Shown here: one piece after another, positions 42,254 to 51,256 of the stretch
How positions within the stretch are numbered: the stretch's first letter is position 1
How the letters are laid out: each line of letters opens with the position of its first letter
Assembly (NCBI GenBank): GCA_014799385.1
Contig: JAAVIC010000003.1
Coordinates: 33,701 to 97,700, forward strand
Source: Oscillospiraceae bacterium
Lineage (GTDB): Bacteria; Bacillota; Clostridia; Oscillospirales; Ruminococcaceae
Length of the DNA stretch: 64,000 nucleotides
Direction of reading: 5' to 3'
Made by a program: the position numbers and the translations under genes
Notes under the pieces: model-generated
The model's input: the letters and a program-made list of their open reading frames with translations, nothing else
What the model was told of the DNA's origin: nothing
The model's database searches: none

Positions 42254-42973
42254 ATGCCTACTGCGTTAATGCTGGCGGCTGAGGAAGGAATTTCCGTAAA
42301 CGGTCCTTTGGTCGTCAAGAGCTTTAATATAGGCGGCATCACTATCAACCTGACGGAAAGCATAATCGTGCAATGGTTTGTAATCGCGATTTTGCTTGTC
42401 GTTGTGTTGGTTCTCACCCGCAACCTGAAGGTTGTGCCGGAGACCAAACGTCAAGCGGCGGCGGAAATGATCGTTGAGTTCTTCCGCAATACGGTTGACG
42501 GAACAATGGGAACGAAGTACAAGGCGTACTATTCGTACATCGCGGCTTTGTTCTGCTTCATTATGATCAATAACCTGATGGGGCTGCTTGGACTAAGAAA
42601 CCCCACCGCAGACGTTTCCGTGACGGGAGCGTTCGCTATTATCACGTTTTTCCTTGTTCAGTACAACAAGGGCAAAACGGGTAAGTTCAAGGGTTATATG
42701 AAGAGCTTCGTAGAGCCTCTGCCGTTTATGCTTCCGTTTAACATAATCGGCGAGTTCGCAAATCCGCTTTCGCTGACGCTGCGTCTTTTCGGCAATATGG
42801 TCGCAGGTACGGTTATAGGAGCGCTTATTTACTTCGCACTGGGGCATTTCGCGATTCTTGTTCCCGCGGTTGCTTCACTGTATTTCGACATCTTCTCGGC
42901 GGTAATGCAGGCATATATATTCATTATGCTGAGTATGTCGTACATCTCTTCGGCAGATTGCTCGGAGGACTAA
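42254..42973 (+). CDS. atpB: F0F1 ATP synthase subunit a
   Basis: 239 aa with five or six helices. The essential arginine lies in LSLTLRLFGNMVAG (about residue 176). It forms the two ion half-channels next to the c-ring. RBS AAGGAGGA. The C-terminal QAYIFIMLSMSYISSA is typical. Confidence 0.95.
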   Translation: MPTALMLAAEEGISVNGPLVVKSFNIGGITINLTESIIVQWFVIAILLVVVLVLTRNLKVVPETKRQAAAEMIVEFFRNTVDGTMGTKYKAYYSYIAALFCFIMINNLMGLLGLRNPTADVSVTGAFAIITFFLVQYNKGKTGKFKGYMKSFVEPLPFMLPFNIIGEFANPLSLTLRLFGNMVAGTVIGALIYFALGHFAILVPAVASLYFDIFSAVMQAYIFIMLSMSYISSADCSED

Positions 42974-43019
42974 CACGGTTTACTATCTCAAGCAAATTGA
43001 GATAAATGTCCGTGAATAA

Positions 43020-43322
<303 letters not shown>

Positions 43323-43358
43323 TCGGGAAAATCGACATATCGGGAGGAGTGAATTAAG

Positions 43359-43898
43359 ATGCTGAATTTCATCAGCGAAGCTGCGCCGGGTAGCGCGTGG
43401 TACAACTCGCTTGTATCTATCGACCCCGGAACGATTATCTTTACGCTGATAAATACGCTCATCATCTTCCTCATCTTCAAGATATTCCTGTTCAAGCCCG
43501 TGGGTAAGATTCTCGATAAGAGAAAGGAAATGGCGGCGGCGGAAATATCCGAGGCGAAAAAAGCCAAGGAGGCTGCCGAAAAGGCTGAAAAGGAATATAC
43601 CGAACGTCTTGCTGAGGCTAAGACCGAGGCTGCGGAAATCGTGAAGCAGGCAACGCTCCGTGCGCAGAAGCGCGAGGAGGAGATCGTTGCCGAAGCGAAC
43701 CAAAAGGCGGCAGATATCCGCGCAAAGGCTGAGGAAAATATCGAGCGTGACAAACAGCGCGCCATAAACGAGATCAAGGACGAAATATCCGAGCTTGTTA
43801 TTATGGCGGCAAGCAAGGTCGCTCAGAAGGAAATTTCGGCGAAGGACAACGAGGAGCTTATCTCCGCGTTCCTGAGCGAGGTTGGAGCGGCTGAATAA
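43359..43898 (+). CDS. atpF: F0F1 ATP synthase subunit b
   Basis: 179 aa. One N-terminal membrane helix (about 24-43, IIFTLINTLIIFLIFKIFLF) ending in KPVGKILDKRKE, then a long charged coiled coil. Peripheral stalk of the synthase. RBS GGGAGGAG. Confidence 0.95.
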   Translation: MLNFISEAAPGSAWYNSLVSIDPGTIIFTLINTLIIFLIFKIFLFKPVGKILDKRKEMAAAEISEAKKAKEAAEKAEKEYTERLAEAKTEAAEIVKQATLRAQKREEEIVAEANQKAADIRAKAEENIERDKQRAINEIKDEISELVIMAASKVAQKEISAKDNEELISAFLSEVGAAE

Positions 43899-43923
43899 GC
43901 CAATCCGGAAAGGAATTTGCCAT

Positions 43924-44475
43924 ATGAACGACAAGGCTGAAAAGGTTTACGCGCAGGCGTTTTTTGAGCTGTGTGCCGAGAGCGGGGACGAGTGTCTGAA
44001 AAGTACGCTTCCCGAGCTTTCGGAGCTGAATCGGATTTTCGATGAGAATCCCGAGTTCGTAAAGCTGATGGGAACACCCACCGTGCCGCTGAACGAAAAA
44101 ATCTCGATGATAAAAGATATTATCAAAGAGGGAAAAATCAGCGAATACACGGGGAATCTGCTGTGCGTGCTTGCGGAACGGAACAGAATCGATTGCTTTG
44201 CGGGGGTCGTAAAGTCCTTCCGCGAGCTGTACAACGAGCGGTTCAAGCTGGCGGAGATAACCGTTACCGCTGCGAATCCGCTTTCCGACAAGCTAAAAGA
44301 GCAAATCACGCAGAAAATGTCGCAGATTATCGGCAAGACTGTAACAATCCGCGAGAAAGTGGACGAAACGATAATCGGCGGTATCATCATTGATTACGGC
44401 AGCCGCCGTTATGACGGCAGCGTTAAGGCAAGACTGAACAATCTCGCGAAAGAGCTTGGTTCCGTTATTGCCTGA
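43924..44475 (+). CDS. atpH: F0F1 ATP synthase subunit delta
   Basis: 183 aa from the ATG at 43924. KVYAQAFFELC at the N-terminus and the C-terminal signature KVDETIIGGIIIDYGSRRYD, then GSVKARLNNL. Links the stalk to the F1 head. Upstream in-frame codons overlap atpF and lack an RBS. Confidence 0.94.
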   Translation: MNDKAEKVYAQAFFELCAESGDECLKSTLPELSELNRIFDENPEFVKLMGTPTVPLNEKISMIKDIIKEGKISEYTGNLLCVLAERNRIDCFAGVVKSFRELYNERFKLAEITVTAANPLSDKLKEQITQKMSQIIGKTVTIREKVDETIIGGIIIDYGSRRYDGSVKARLNNLAKELGSVIA

Positions 44476-44545
44476 TGGAGAAACGGCTGCAGTCAGCCAA
44501 TAATCGATCTCTATCAAACAAAAAACTAAGAAAGGGATGTATAGA

Positions 44546-46054
44546 ATGGATTTACGCCCCGATGAAATAACGGGTCTGATCAAGAACCGCATTAAGGACT
44601 ACAACTCAAAAATCCAGCTCGGCGACGTTGGTACGGTCGTTACCGTCGGCGACGGAATCGTGCGGATCCACGGGCTTGAGAACTGTATGATGAACGAGCT
44701 GCTCGAATTTGACAACGGCGTTCAGTGTATGGCGCTCAACCTCGAGCAGGACTTTGTAGGCGCGGTTATGCTCGGCTCGGACGCAGGAATTAAGGAGGGC
44801 GACAGCGTTAAGCGCACGAACGGTATCGTGTCCGTGCCGGTTGGCGAGGCACTCCTTGGACGCGTTGTAAACTCTTTGGGACAGCCGCTTGACGGCAAGG
44901 GAAATATTCTTGCGAAGGAAACCCGCCCGATTGAGAAAATCGCTTCGGGTATCATCACAAGAGAACCCGTAACCGTGCCGCTGCAGACGGGAATCAAGGC
45001 TATCGACTCGATGATTCCTATCGGCAGAGGTCAGCGTGAGCTTATTATTGGCGACAGACAGACGGGAAAGACCGCTATCGCCATTGATACAATAATCAAC
45101 CAGAAGGGAAAGGACGTTATCTGCATTTATGTTGCCATCGGTCAGAAAAATTCCACCGTGGCAAACGTTGTGGAAACGCTTTCCTCCAACGGCGCGATGG
45201 ACTACACAATTGTAGTATCCTCCACCGCCTCGGAGCTTGCGCCCTTGCAGTACATAGCGCCGTATTCCGGCTGTACTATGGGCGAATACTTTATGGAGCA
45301 GGGCAAGGACGTGTTGGTGGTATATGATGACCTTTCAAAGCACGCGGTGGCTTACAGAGCGCTCTCGCTGCTGCTGAAGCGCCCGCCGGGACGTGAGGCG
45401 TTCCCCGGTGACGTATTCTATCTGCACTCCAGATTGTTGGAGCGCGCGGCGCGTCTGAACAAGGATTACGGCGGCGGTTCGCTTACCGCGCTGCCGATTA
45501 TCGAAACACAGGCGGGCGACGTTTCTGCGTATATTCCGACTAACGTAATCTCCATTACGGACGGTCAGATATTCCTCGAAACGGAGCTGTTTAACTCGGG
45601 CGTTCGCCCCGCGGTAAATCCCGGTATCTCGGTATCCCGTGTTGGCGGTAACGCGCAGATAAAGGCGATGAAGAAGGTTTCCGGTACGCTGAAGCTCGAC
45701 TACTCGCAGTACCGTGAGCTGCAGAGCTTCTCGCAGTTCGGGTCCGACCTCGATAAGGACACCAAGGACCGTCTGGCAAAGGGCGAGCGTATCGTTGAGG
45801 TCCTCAAGCAGGATCAGAACTCCCCGTTGGAGGTTGAGGAGCAGGTTGTGATTATTTATGCGGTCGTAAATAATTTCCTTGCGTCAATCCCTATCGAAAA
45901 AATCAAGCAGTACCAGAAGGATTTGCTGGAGCATATCAAAACAAACAAGCCCGAGATCCTTGATGGAATCAAAAACGAGAAAGTTATCACTCCCGAGAAC
46001 GAAACAGCGCTTAAGGAGGTTCTTACGTCCTTTGCAGCGACATTCGCGGGTTAA
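44546..46054 (+). CDS. atpA: F0F1 ATP synthase subunit alpha
   Basis: 502 aa. Walker [14 protein letters not shown], the signature [14 protein letters not shown], and [13 protein letters not shown]. The start is the ATG at 44546, 9 bases after GAAAGGG; the ATG at 44537 touches the RBS. Non-catalytic nucleotide-binding subunit of F1. Confidence 0.96.
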   Translation: MDLRPDEITGLIKNRIKDYNSKIQLGDVGTVVTVGDGIVRIHGLENCMMNELLEFDNGVQCMALNLEQDFVGAVMLGSDAGIKEGDSVKRTNGIVSVPVGEALLGRVVNSLGQPLDGKGNILAKETRPIEKIASGIITREPVTVPLQTGIKAIDSMIPIGRGQRELIIGDRQTGKTAIAIDTIINQKGKDVICIYVAIGQKNSTVANVVETLSSNGAMDYTIVVSSTASELAPLQYIAPYSGCTMGEYFMEQGKDVLVVYDDLSKHAVAYRALSLLLKRPPGREAFPGDVFYLHSRLLERAARLNKDYGGGSLTALPIIETQAGDVSAYIPTNVISITDGQIFLETELFNSGVRPAVNPGISVSRVGGNAQIKAMKKVSGTLKLDYSQYRELQSFSQFGSDLDKDTKDRLAKGERIVEVLKQDQNSPLEVEEQVVIIYAVVNNFLASIPIEKIKQYQKDLLEHIKTNKPEILDGIKNEKVITPENETALKEVLTSFAATFAG

Positions 46055-46072
46055 CCGGAAAGGGGTTTCGCT

Positions 46073-46198
46073 ATGAAACAGGCTTCTTTTGTACTCAGCA
46101 TTGTCGCGCTGACGGTGGCGGTGTTCTCCGCGTTGGCGGTTGCATGGCTGTATATCGAGAAAAAGGTCAAGTACATCACCACCGATGACAACATTTAA
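46073..46198 (+). CDS. 41-aa single-helix membrane protein inside the atp operon
   Basis: ATG at 46073 with GGAAAGGGG upstream, TAA at 46196. Sequence MKQASFVLSIVALTVAVFSA, then LAVAWLYIEKKVKYITTDDNI. One transmembrane helix (about 6-27), a basic EKKVK stop-transfer patch and an acidic tail. It lies exactly between atpA (18 bases) and atpG (14 bases), where most atp operons have no gene. Possible accessory or regulatory peptide of the synthase. Coding is supported by RBS, spacing and membrane-protein composition, not by homology. Confidence 0.72.
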   Translation: MKQASFVLSIVALTVAVFSALAVAWLYIEKKVKYITTDDNI

Positions 46199-46212
46199 GC
46201 GGGGGTGGTATA

Positions 46213-47064
46213 GTGGCAAGCGGAAATATGAAAGCCATCAAGCGCCGCATCAAGTCTGTCGGTTCGACACGGCAGATTACCAAGGCGATGGAGCTGGTGG
46301 CATCAAGTAAGCTCCGCAAGGCGAAAACCCGCGCGGAGCAGGCAAGACCTTACTTTAACGAGCTGTACAAGACGATGTGCGAAATCGCGTCCGCGAATGA
46401 CGACTTCTCGACTGTTTTCACAACAAAGAGGGAAGTAAAGCGCAAGCTGTTCATCGTGATTGCGGGCGACCGCGGATTGGCGGGCGGATACAACTCTAAT
46501 GTGCTGAAAATGGCGGCGGAGGCTCACAAGGACGATTCCGAGCTTCCCAGGATAATCGCCATCGGCAAGAAGGCGGGGGAGTATTTCGCCAAGCGTGATT
46601 ACGAAATCGTGGCGTCCTACGCTAATATCGCCGAGGATATCAAGCCAAGCACGGTGCAGGATATCGCGGATATGGCAATTGATATGTTCGCAAAGGGCGA
46701 GGTGGACGAGGTACGCGTGTTCTACACGATGTTTGTATCGTCCATGTCGCAGCAGCCCGAAAATATGCGTGTGCTGCCGATGGATACCGTGCAGCTTGAG
46801 AACTACGGCAAAATGACTTACGACCCCTCTCCGGAGGCGGTGTTCAACCGAATTGTACCGCGATTCACCGCAAGCCTGATTCAGTGCGCGGTGGTGGAGA
46901 GCTACGCTTCGGAACAGGGCGCGCGCCGCACGGCGATGGAAAGCGCGACCGACAATGCGGACGCGATGACCGAGAGTCTGTCGCTGCTGTATAACCGCGC
47001 AAGACAATCGAGCATCACGACAGAGATTATCGACATTGTGTCGGGTGCGTCGTCACAAAGTTAA
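46213..47064 (+). CDS. atpG: F0F1 ATP synthase subunit gamma
   Basis: 283 aa. GTG start at 46213 with GGGGGTGG upstream; MASGNMKAIKRRIKSVGSTR and, after it, QITKAMELVASSKLRKA are the conserved N-terminal coiled coil, and the C-terminus has SLLYNRARQSSITTEIIDIV. Central rotor shaft. Confidence 0.96.
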   Translation: MASGNMKAIKRRIKSVGSTRQITKAMELVASSKLRKAKTRAEQARPYFNELYKTMCEIASANDDFSTVFTTKREVKRKLFIVIAGDRGLAGGYNSNVLKMAAEAHKDDSELPRIIAIGKKAGEYFAKRDYEIVASYANIAEDIKPSTVQDIADMAIDMFAKGEVDEVRVFYTMFVSSMSQQPENMRVLPMDTVQLENYGKMTYDPSPEAVFNRIVPRFTASLIQCAVVESYASEQGARRTAMESATDNADAMTESLSLLYNRARQSSITTEIIDIVSGASSQS

Positions 47065-47090
47065 TCAATCGAAATTTTAGCAATTCCTAA

Positions 47091-48506
<1,416 letters not shown>

Positions 48507-48512
48507 GATAAG

Positions 48513-48621
48513 GCAATCTGCGAAAGCGAGTGAAGCCGAAGTGAGTGAAACGAACGAGGGTTCGCTCGGCTAGTTCGTTACGTATTGCGCAGCAATGCGT
48601 AACGAACGTTTCGCGGATTGC
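48513..48621 (+). repeat. Pre-SD palindromic leader repeat, copy H (inside the atp operon)
   Basis: Closing stem GCAATCTGCGAAA/TTTCGCGGATTGC (48513-48525, 48609-48621, one G-T pair) enclosing an AGCCGA/TCGGCT arm and a long hairpin GTTCGTTACG...GCA...CGTAACGAAC. AAGGAGGA follows by 8 bases. Divergent in sequence but the same architecture and position. Confidence 0.8.
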
Positions 48622-48643
48622 AAATCAAAATAAGGAGGAAAGA

Positions 48644-49045
48644 ATGACTCCGTTTAAGTTACAGATTATTACGCCCGAAAAGACCGTTTTCGATGGTGAA
48701 ACGGAGCAGATCATAGTCCGCACCACAGTCGGCGATGTCGGCATTCTGAACGGTCACGAGCCGTACTGCGCCGCGATTGCCATTGGTCAAATGCGGATTA
48801 TGATTGGCGGCGCGTTTCGGCGCGCGGCGACATCGGGCGGGATTTTGAAGGTGTCGAAGGAAAAGACCACGATTCTTGTGCAGACCTGCGAATGGTCGGA
48901 CGAGATTGACGTGAAGCGCGCCAATGCCGCGAAATCCGCCGCTGAGGAGCGAATCAAGGCAGCAAAGAGCGACAAAGACTTGCTTCTTGCCGAGGCAAAG
49001 CTCAAACGCGCCCTTAACCGAATCGACACATCACATTTCAATTAA
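48644..49045 (+). CDS. atpC: F0F1 ATP synthase subunit epsilon
   Basis: 133 aa from the ATG at 48644 (AAGGAGG). N-terminal beta sandwich MTPFKLQIITPEKTVFDGE, then VGDVGILNGHEPYCAAI, and a two-helix C-terminus (ANAAKSAAEERIKAAKSDKD) that can inhibit rotation. Last gene of the operon. Confidence 0.93.
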   Translation: MTPFKLQIITPEKTVFDGETEQIIVRTTVGDVGILNGHEPYCAAIAIGQMRIMIGGAFRRAATSGGILKVSKEKTTILVQTCEWSDEIDVKRANAAKSAAEERIKAAKSDKDLLLAEAKLKRALNRIDTSHFN

Positions 49046-49050
49046 AAAAG

Positions 49051-49129
49051 TCCCCCTCGAAAGAGGGGGATTTTAGATTGTATATAAATCACTTCTACAA
49101 ACCGGAATCCCCCTTTTGTGAGGGGGATT
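49051..49129. terminator. Paired bidirectional terminators after atpC
   Basis: Hairpin 1 TCCCCCTC/GAGGGGGA (49051-49070) has an A run on one side, read as TTTTTT on the minus strand, and ATTTTAG on the other. Hairpin 2 AATCCCCCT/AGGGGGATT (49106-49114, 49121-49129) is followed by TCTTATTTC. Together they separate atpC from the convergent small gene. Confidence 0.8.
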
Positions 49130-49131
49130 TC

Positions 49132-49440
49132 TTATTTCATTTTGAACTTTAAAGAGAAATTACAAAATTCCGAATCAGACGGTTGAATTTCATTATAATC
49201 AATTTTGAAATCGCACGCGTAAATATCCTTATCTGCGGATTTTGCAACAAAGAACTCGTCCTTGTCGAATTGAAACTCATTACAGTAAAGCTCATTGTTT
49301 GTATCATCGGTTATTGTGATTTCCACTTTTCCATCGGGAGCGTTATTCGGTTCACCAAAATCCTTAAAGCCCAAACATTTAATGCATAACCCATCACTAT
49401 CACGATTTACGGAAAAATCACACAAATACCCTGATTTCAT
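49132..49440 (-). CDS. Small hypothetical protein
   Basis: 102 aa from the ATG at 49440 with GGAGG directly upstream. Acidic, cysteine-containing, all-beta-looking (DGKVEITITDDTNNELYCNE); no signal or membrane helix. No family recognised. Convergent with atpC and divergent from the HTH regulator. Confidence 0.6.
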   Translation of the reverse strand: MKSGYLCDFSVNRDSDGLCIKCLGFKDFGEPNNAPDGKVEITITDDTNNELYCNEFQFDKDEFFVAKSADKDIYACDFKIDYNEIQPSDSEFCNFSLKFKMK

Positions 49441-49570
49441 AAAAACCTCCAAAAATATTCTATATTTACATAATATCACACATTTTTGGGAATGTCAAGT
49501 GGTAAATCACCTTACAGCCGACTTATTAATTCGCACTGTAAGATGTATAATCGTATTGAGAGGTGATTTT

Positions 49571-49909
49571 TTGCTTACACTTGATTATAAGGAAATCGGG
49601 AAAAGAATAGTAAAACGGCGCAAGGAGCTTGGTCTTAAACAATGGCAAGTTGAGGAAAAGGCTGAAATTTCTTTTGGGTATTTGTCAAATATCGAACGCG
49701 CATCATCTATTTTGAGTGTTGAAATGCTTATGAGAATTTGTTACGCATTGGATACAACTCCCAATGAATTTTTACTTGGAGCTGTTGCCGAAATGGAGGA
49801 CAACGATTATCAACGATCCATAACCAGCCGTGTTAAGCAAATGTCCTCAAAGCAAGCGCGTATGGCACTATCAATGATGGATTGGATTCTTTCGCAAAAA
49901 TTGGAATAG
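49571..49909 (+). CDS. XRE-family helix-turn-helix regulator
   Basis: 112 aa, TTG start at 49571 with GAGAGGTGA upstream. Cro/C1-type HTH: IGKRIVKRRKELGLKQWQVE, EKAEISFGYLSNIERASSIL and SVEMLMRICYALDTTPNEFL (residues about 8-65), then a helical tail. A TGTATAAT -10 box lies at about 49532-49540. Might regulate the divergent 102-aa gene. The upstream longer frame has no RBS. Confidence 0.85.
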   Translation: MLTLDYKEIGKRIVKRRKELGLKQWQVEEKAEISFGYLSNIERASSILSVEMLMRICYALDTTPNEFLLGAVAEMEDNDYQRSITSRVKQMSSKQARMALSMMDWILSQKLE

Positions 49910-49944
49910 AAACTCCCCCATTCAATCGAACGTGAAAATCAGAC

Positions 49945-50014
49945 TGTATATAAACCTGCGGAATCCCGCAGGTTTATATACAATTTGCCCCGCCCGTGAA
50001 TCCCACGGGCGGGG
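49945..50014. repeat. Two strong consecutive palindromes
   Basis: TGTATATAAACCTGCGG-AATC-complement (17-bp perfect stem, 49945-49982) and CCCCGCCCGTG-AATCC-complement (11-bp perfect stem, 49988-50014). Neither has a T tract. A third, weaker hairpin follows at about 50034-50065. The first may end the HTH transcript. Confidence 0.7.
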
Positions 50015-50123
50015 TTTGCCGCGAATACACAAAACCGCCCATGAAACCTCACGAGCGGCTTTGTTATCCCATTTATATATGACATCGTTTTTATAAGAGA
50101 AGATCAACCCCCGCAGTTTTTGC

Positions 50124-50168
50124 GTTTAACAAAATCCCCTCGGCACAGCCGAGGGGATTTTGTTAAAC
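50124..50168 (-). terminator. Terminator of tRNA-Thr (21-bp perfect stem)
   Basis: A perfect 21-bp inverted repeat, 50124-50144 with 50148-50168 and a 3-base loop, beginning immediately after the CCA end of the tRNA. On the minus strand the 3' arm contains ...GGGGATTTTGTTAAAC. Confidence 0.8.
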
Positions 50169-50244
50169 TGGAGCTGTTAATCAGAGTCGAACTGATGACC
50201 TCATCCTTACCAAGGATGTGCTCTACCAACTGAGCTATAACAGC
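50169..50244 (-). tRNA. tRNA-Thr (anticodon GGT)
   Basis: 76 nt on the minus strand. Acceptor stem GCTGTTA/TAACAGC with encoded CCA, D arm AGCTCAGTTGGTAGAGC, anticodon arm ATCCTTGGTAAGGAT with GGT, and T arm with TTCGA. All four arms pair. Confidence 0.97.
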
Positions 50245-50261
50245 ATTCCGTTGACTTTTCT

Positions 50262-50290
50262 ATTATACCATACTTTTTTCGACTTGTCAA
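50262..50290 (-). promoter_or_regulatory. Consensus promoter of tRNA-Thr
   Basis: Minus strand: TTGACA (50290-50285), 17 bases, TATAAT (50267-50262). Confidence 0.85.
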
Positions 50291-50333
50291 GGGGTTTTTG
50301 AAAATTTTTTTAATTTTTTTCAAGAAATAGTTG

Positions 50334-50362
50334 TTGATTTTTCTGCTGAGATGTGGTATAAT
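50334..50362 (+). promoter_or_regulatory. Promoter of the remA-gmk-priA cluster
   Basis: TTGATT (50334-50339), 17 bases, TATAAT (50357-50362). Confidence 0.8.
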
Positions 50363-50393
50363 TAAAATATATGTACTACGGAGGGGGAGAGTT

Positions 50394-50624
50394 GTGCAAT
50401 TGGTAAATATTGGGTTTGGAAATTCCGTAAACGCTGATAAAATCGTTGCGATCGTAAGTCCCGATGCCGCGCCAATAAAGCGCATAGTCCAGACCGCGCG
50501 CGACAGCGGTTTCGCGATAGACGCAACTTGCGGACGCAAAACCCGCTCGGTTATTATCTGCGGCAGCGGTCATGTAATCCTGTCCGCGCTTCAGCCCGAA
50601 ACTCTCGCCGACAAGGTTGAATAA
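50394..50624 (+). CDS. remA: RemA-like regulator (DUF370)
   Basis: 76 aa, GTG start at 50394 with GGAGGGGG 6 bases upstream. The family sequence is almost complete: [40 protein letters not shown], then [20 protein letters not shown]. RemA is a DNA-binding regulator of biofilm matrix and osmoprotection genes in Bacillus. Precedes gmk as in most Firmicutes. Confidence 0.93.
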   Translation: MQLVNIGFGNSVNADKIVAIVSPDAAPIKRIVQTARDSGFAIDATCGRKTRSVIICGSGHVILSALQPETLADKVE

Positions 50625-50637
50625 AGGGGGTATTTTT

Positions 50638-51240
50638 ATGTCCGATAAGGGAATTTTATTCGTTGTTTCCGCGCCCGCGGGCTGCGGCAAAGATACGATT
50701 CTGAACGAGCTGTTCAAGCGCGTTGATTCCGTTGGATACGCTGTTTCGGCGACCACACGCGCTCCGCGTGAGGGCGAGGTGGACGGCGTTCACTATTGCT
50801 TCCTTACGCGTGAACAATTCGAGCAGAAAATATCCGAAAACGAGGTTCTTGAATACACCGAATACTGCGGAAACTACTACGGAACGCTCCGCAAAAGCGT
50901 TGAGGGACTTCTCTCTCAAGGTAAAGACGCGATTTTGAAAATTGAAGTTGAGGGCGCAATGAACATTCGGAATAAATTTCCGGAGGCGCGCCTTGTGTTC
51001 ATACTTCCGCCAAGCTGGGAAGTTCTGGAACACCGTCTGCGCAACAGAGGCACGGAAACCGAGGACAAAATCCGCGAGCGCATTGCCCAAGCCCGCACGG
51101 AGCTTGACTTCGCGCGGAATTATGACTACCTCATCGTCAATGATGATCTTGAAGCGGCGGTGGACGACCTGGTTTGCGTACTGCGCGCCGAAAAGCTCCG
51201 CAAAGAGCACAACAACGCGCTTTTAGACAGTTTTAAGTAA
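50638..51240 (+). CDS. gmk: Guanylate kinase
   Basis: 200 aa from the ATG at 50638 (AAAGGGGG). Phosphorylates GMP. FVVSAPAGCGKDTI is a variant of the usual SGPSGxGKxT P-loop, followed by SATTRAPREGEVDGVHYCFL, EYTEYCGNYYGT and RGTETEDKIRERI. The rpoZ gene that usually follows is not here. Confidence 0.93.
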   Translation: MSDKGILFVVSAPAGCGKDTILNELFKRVDSVGYAVSATTRAPREGEVDGVHYCFLTREQFEQKISENEVLEYTEYCGNYYGTLRKSVEGLLSQGKDAILKIEVEGAMNIRNKFPEARLVFILPPSWEVLEHRLRNRGTETEDKIRERIAQARTELDFARNYDYLIVNDDLEAAVDDLVCVLRAEKLRKEHNNALLDSFK

Positions 51241-51256
51241 TCGGGGGTATATCCTG

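Noticed and set aside
49945-50168. Possible CRISPR array in the hairpin cluster
   Set aside because: The palindromes differ from one another, spacing is irregular and no cas genes are near. No CRISPR array was seen anywhere in the window.
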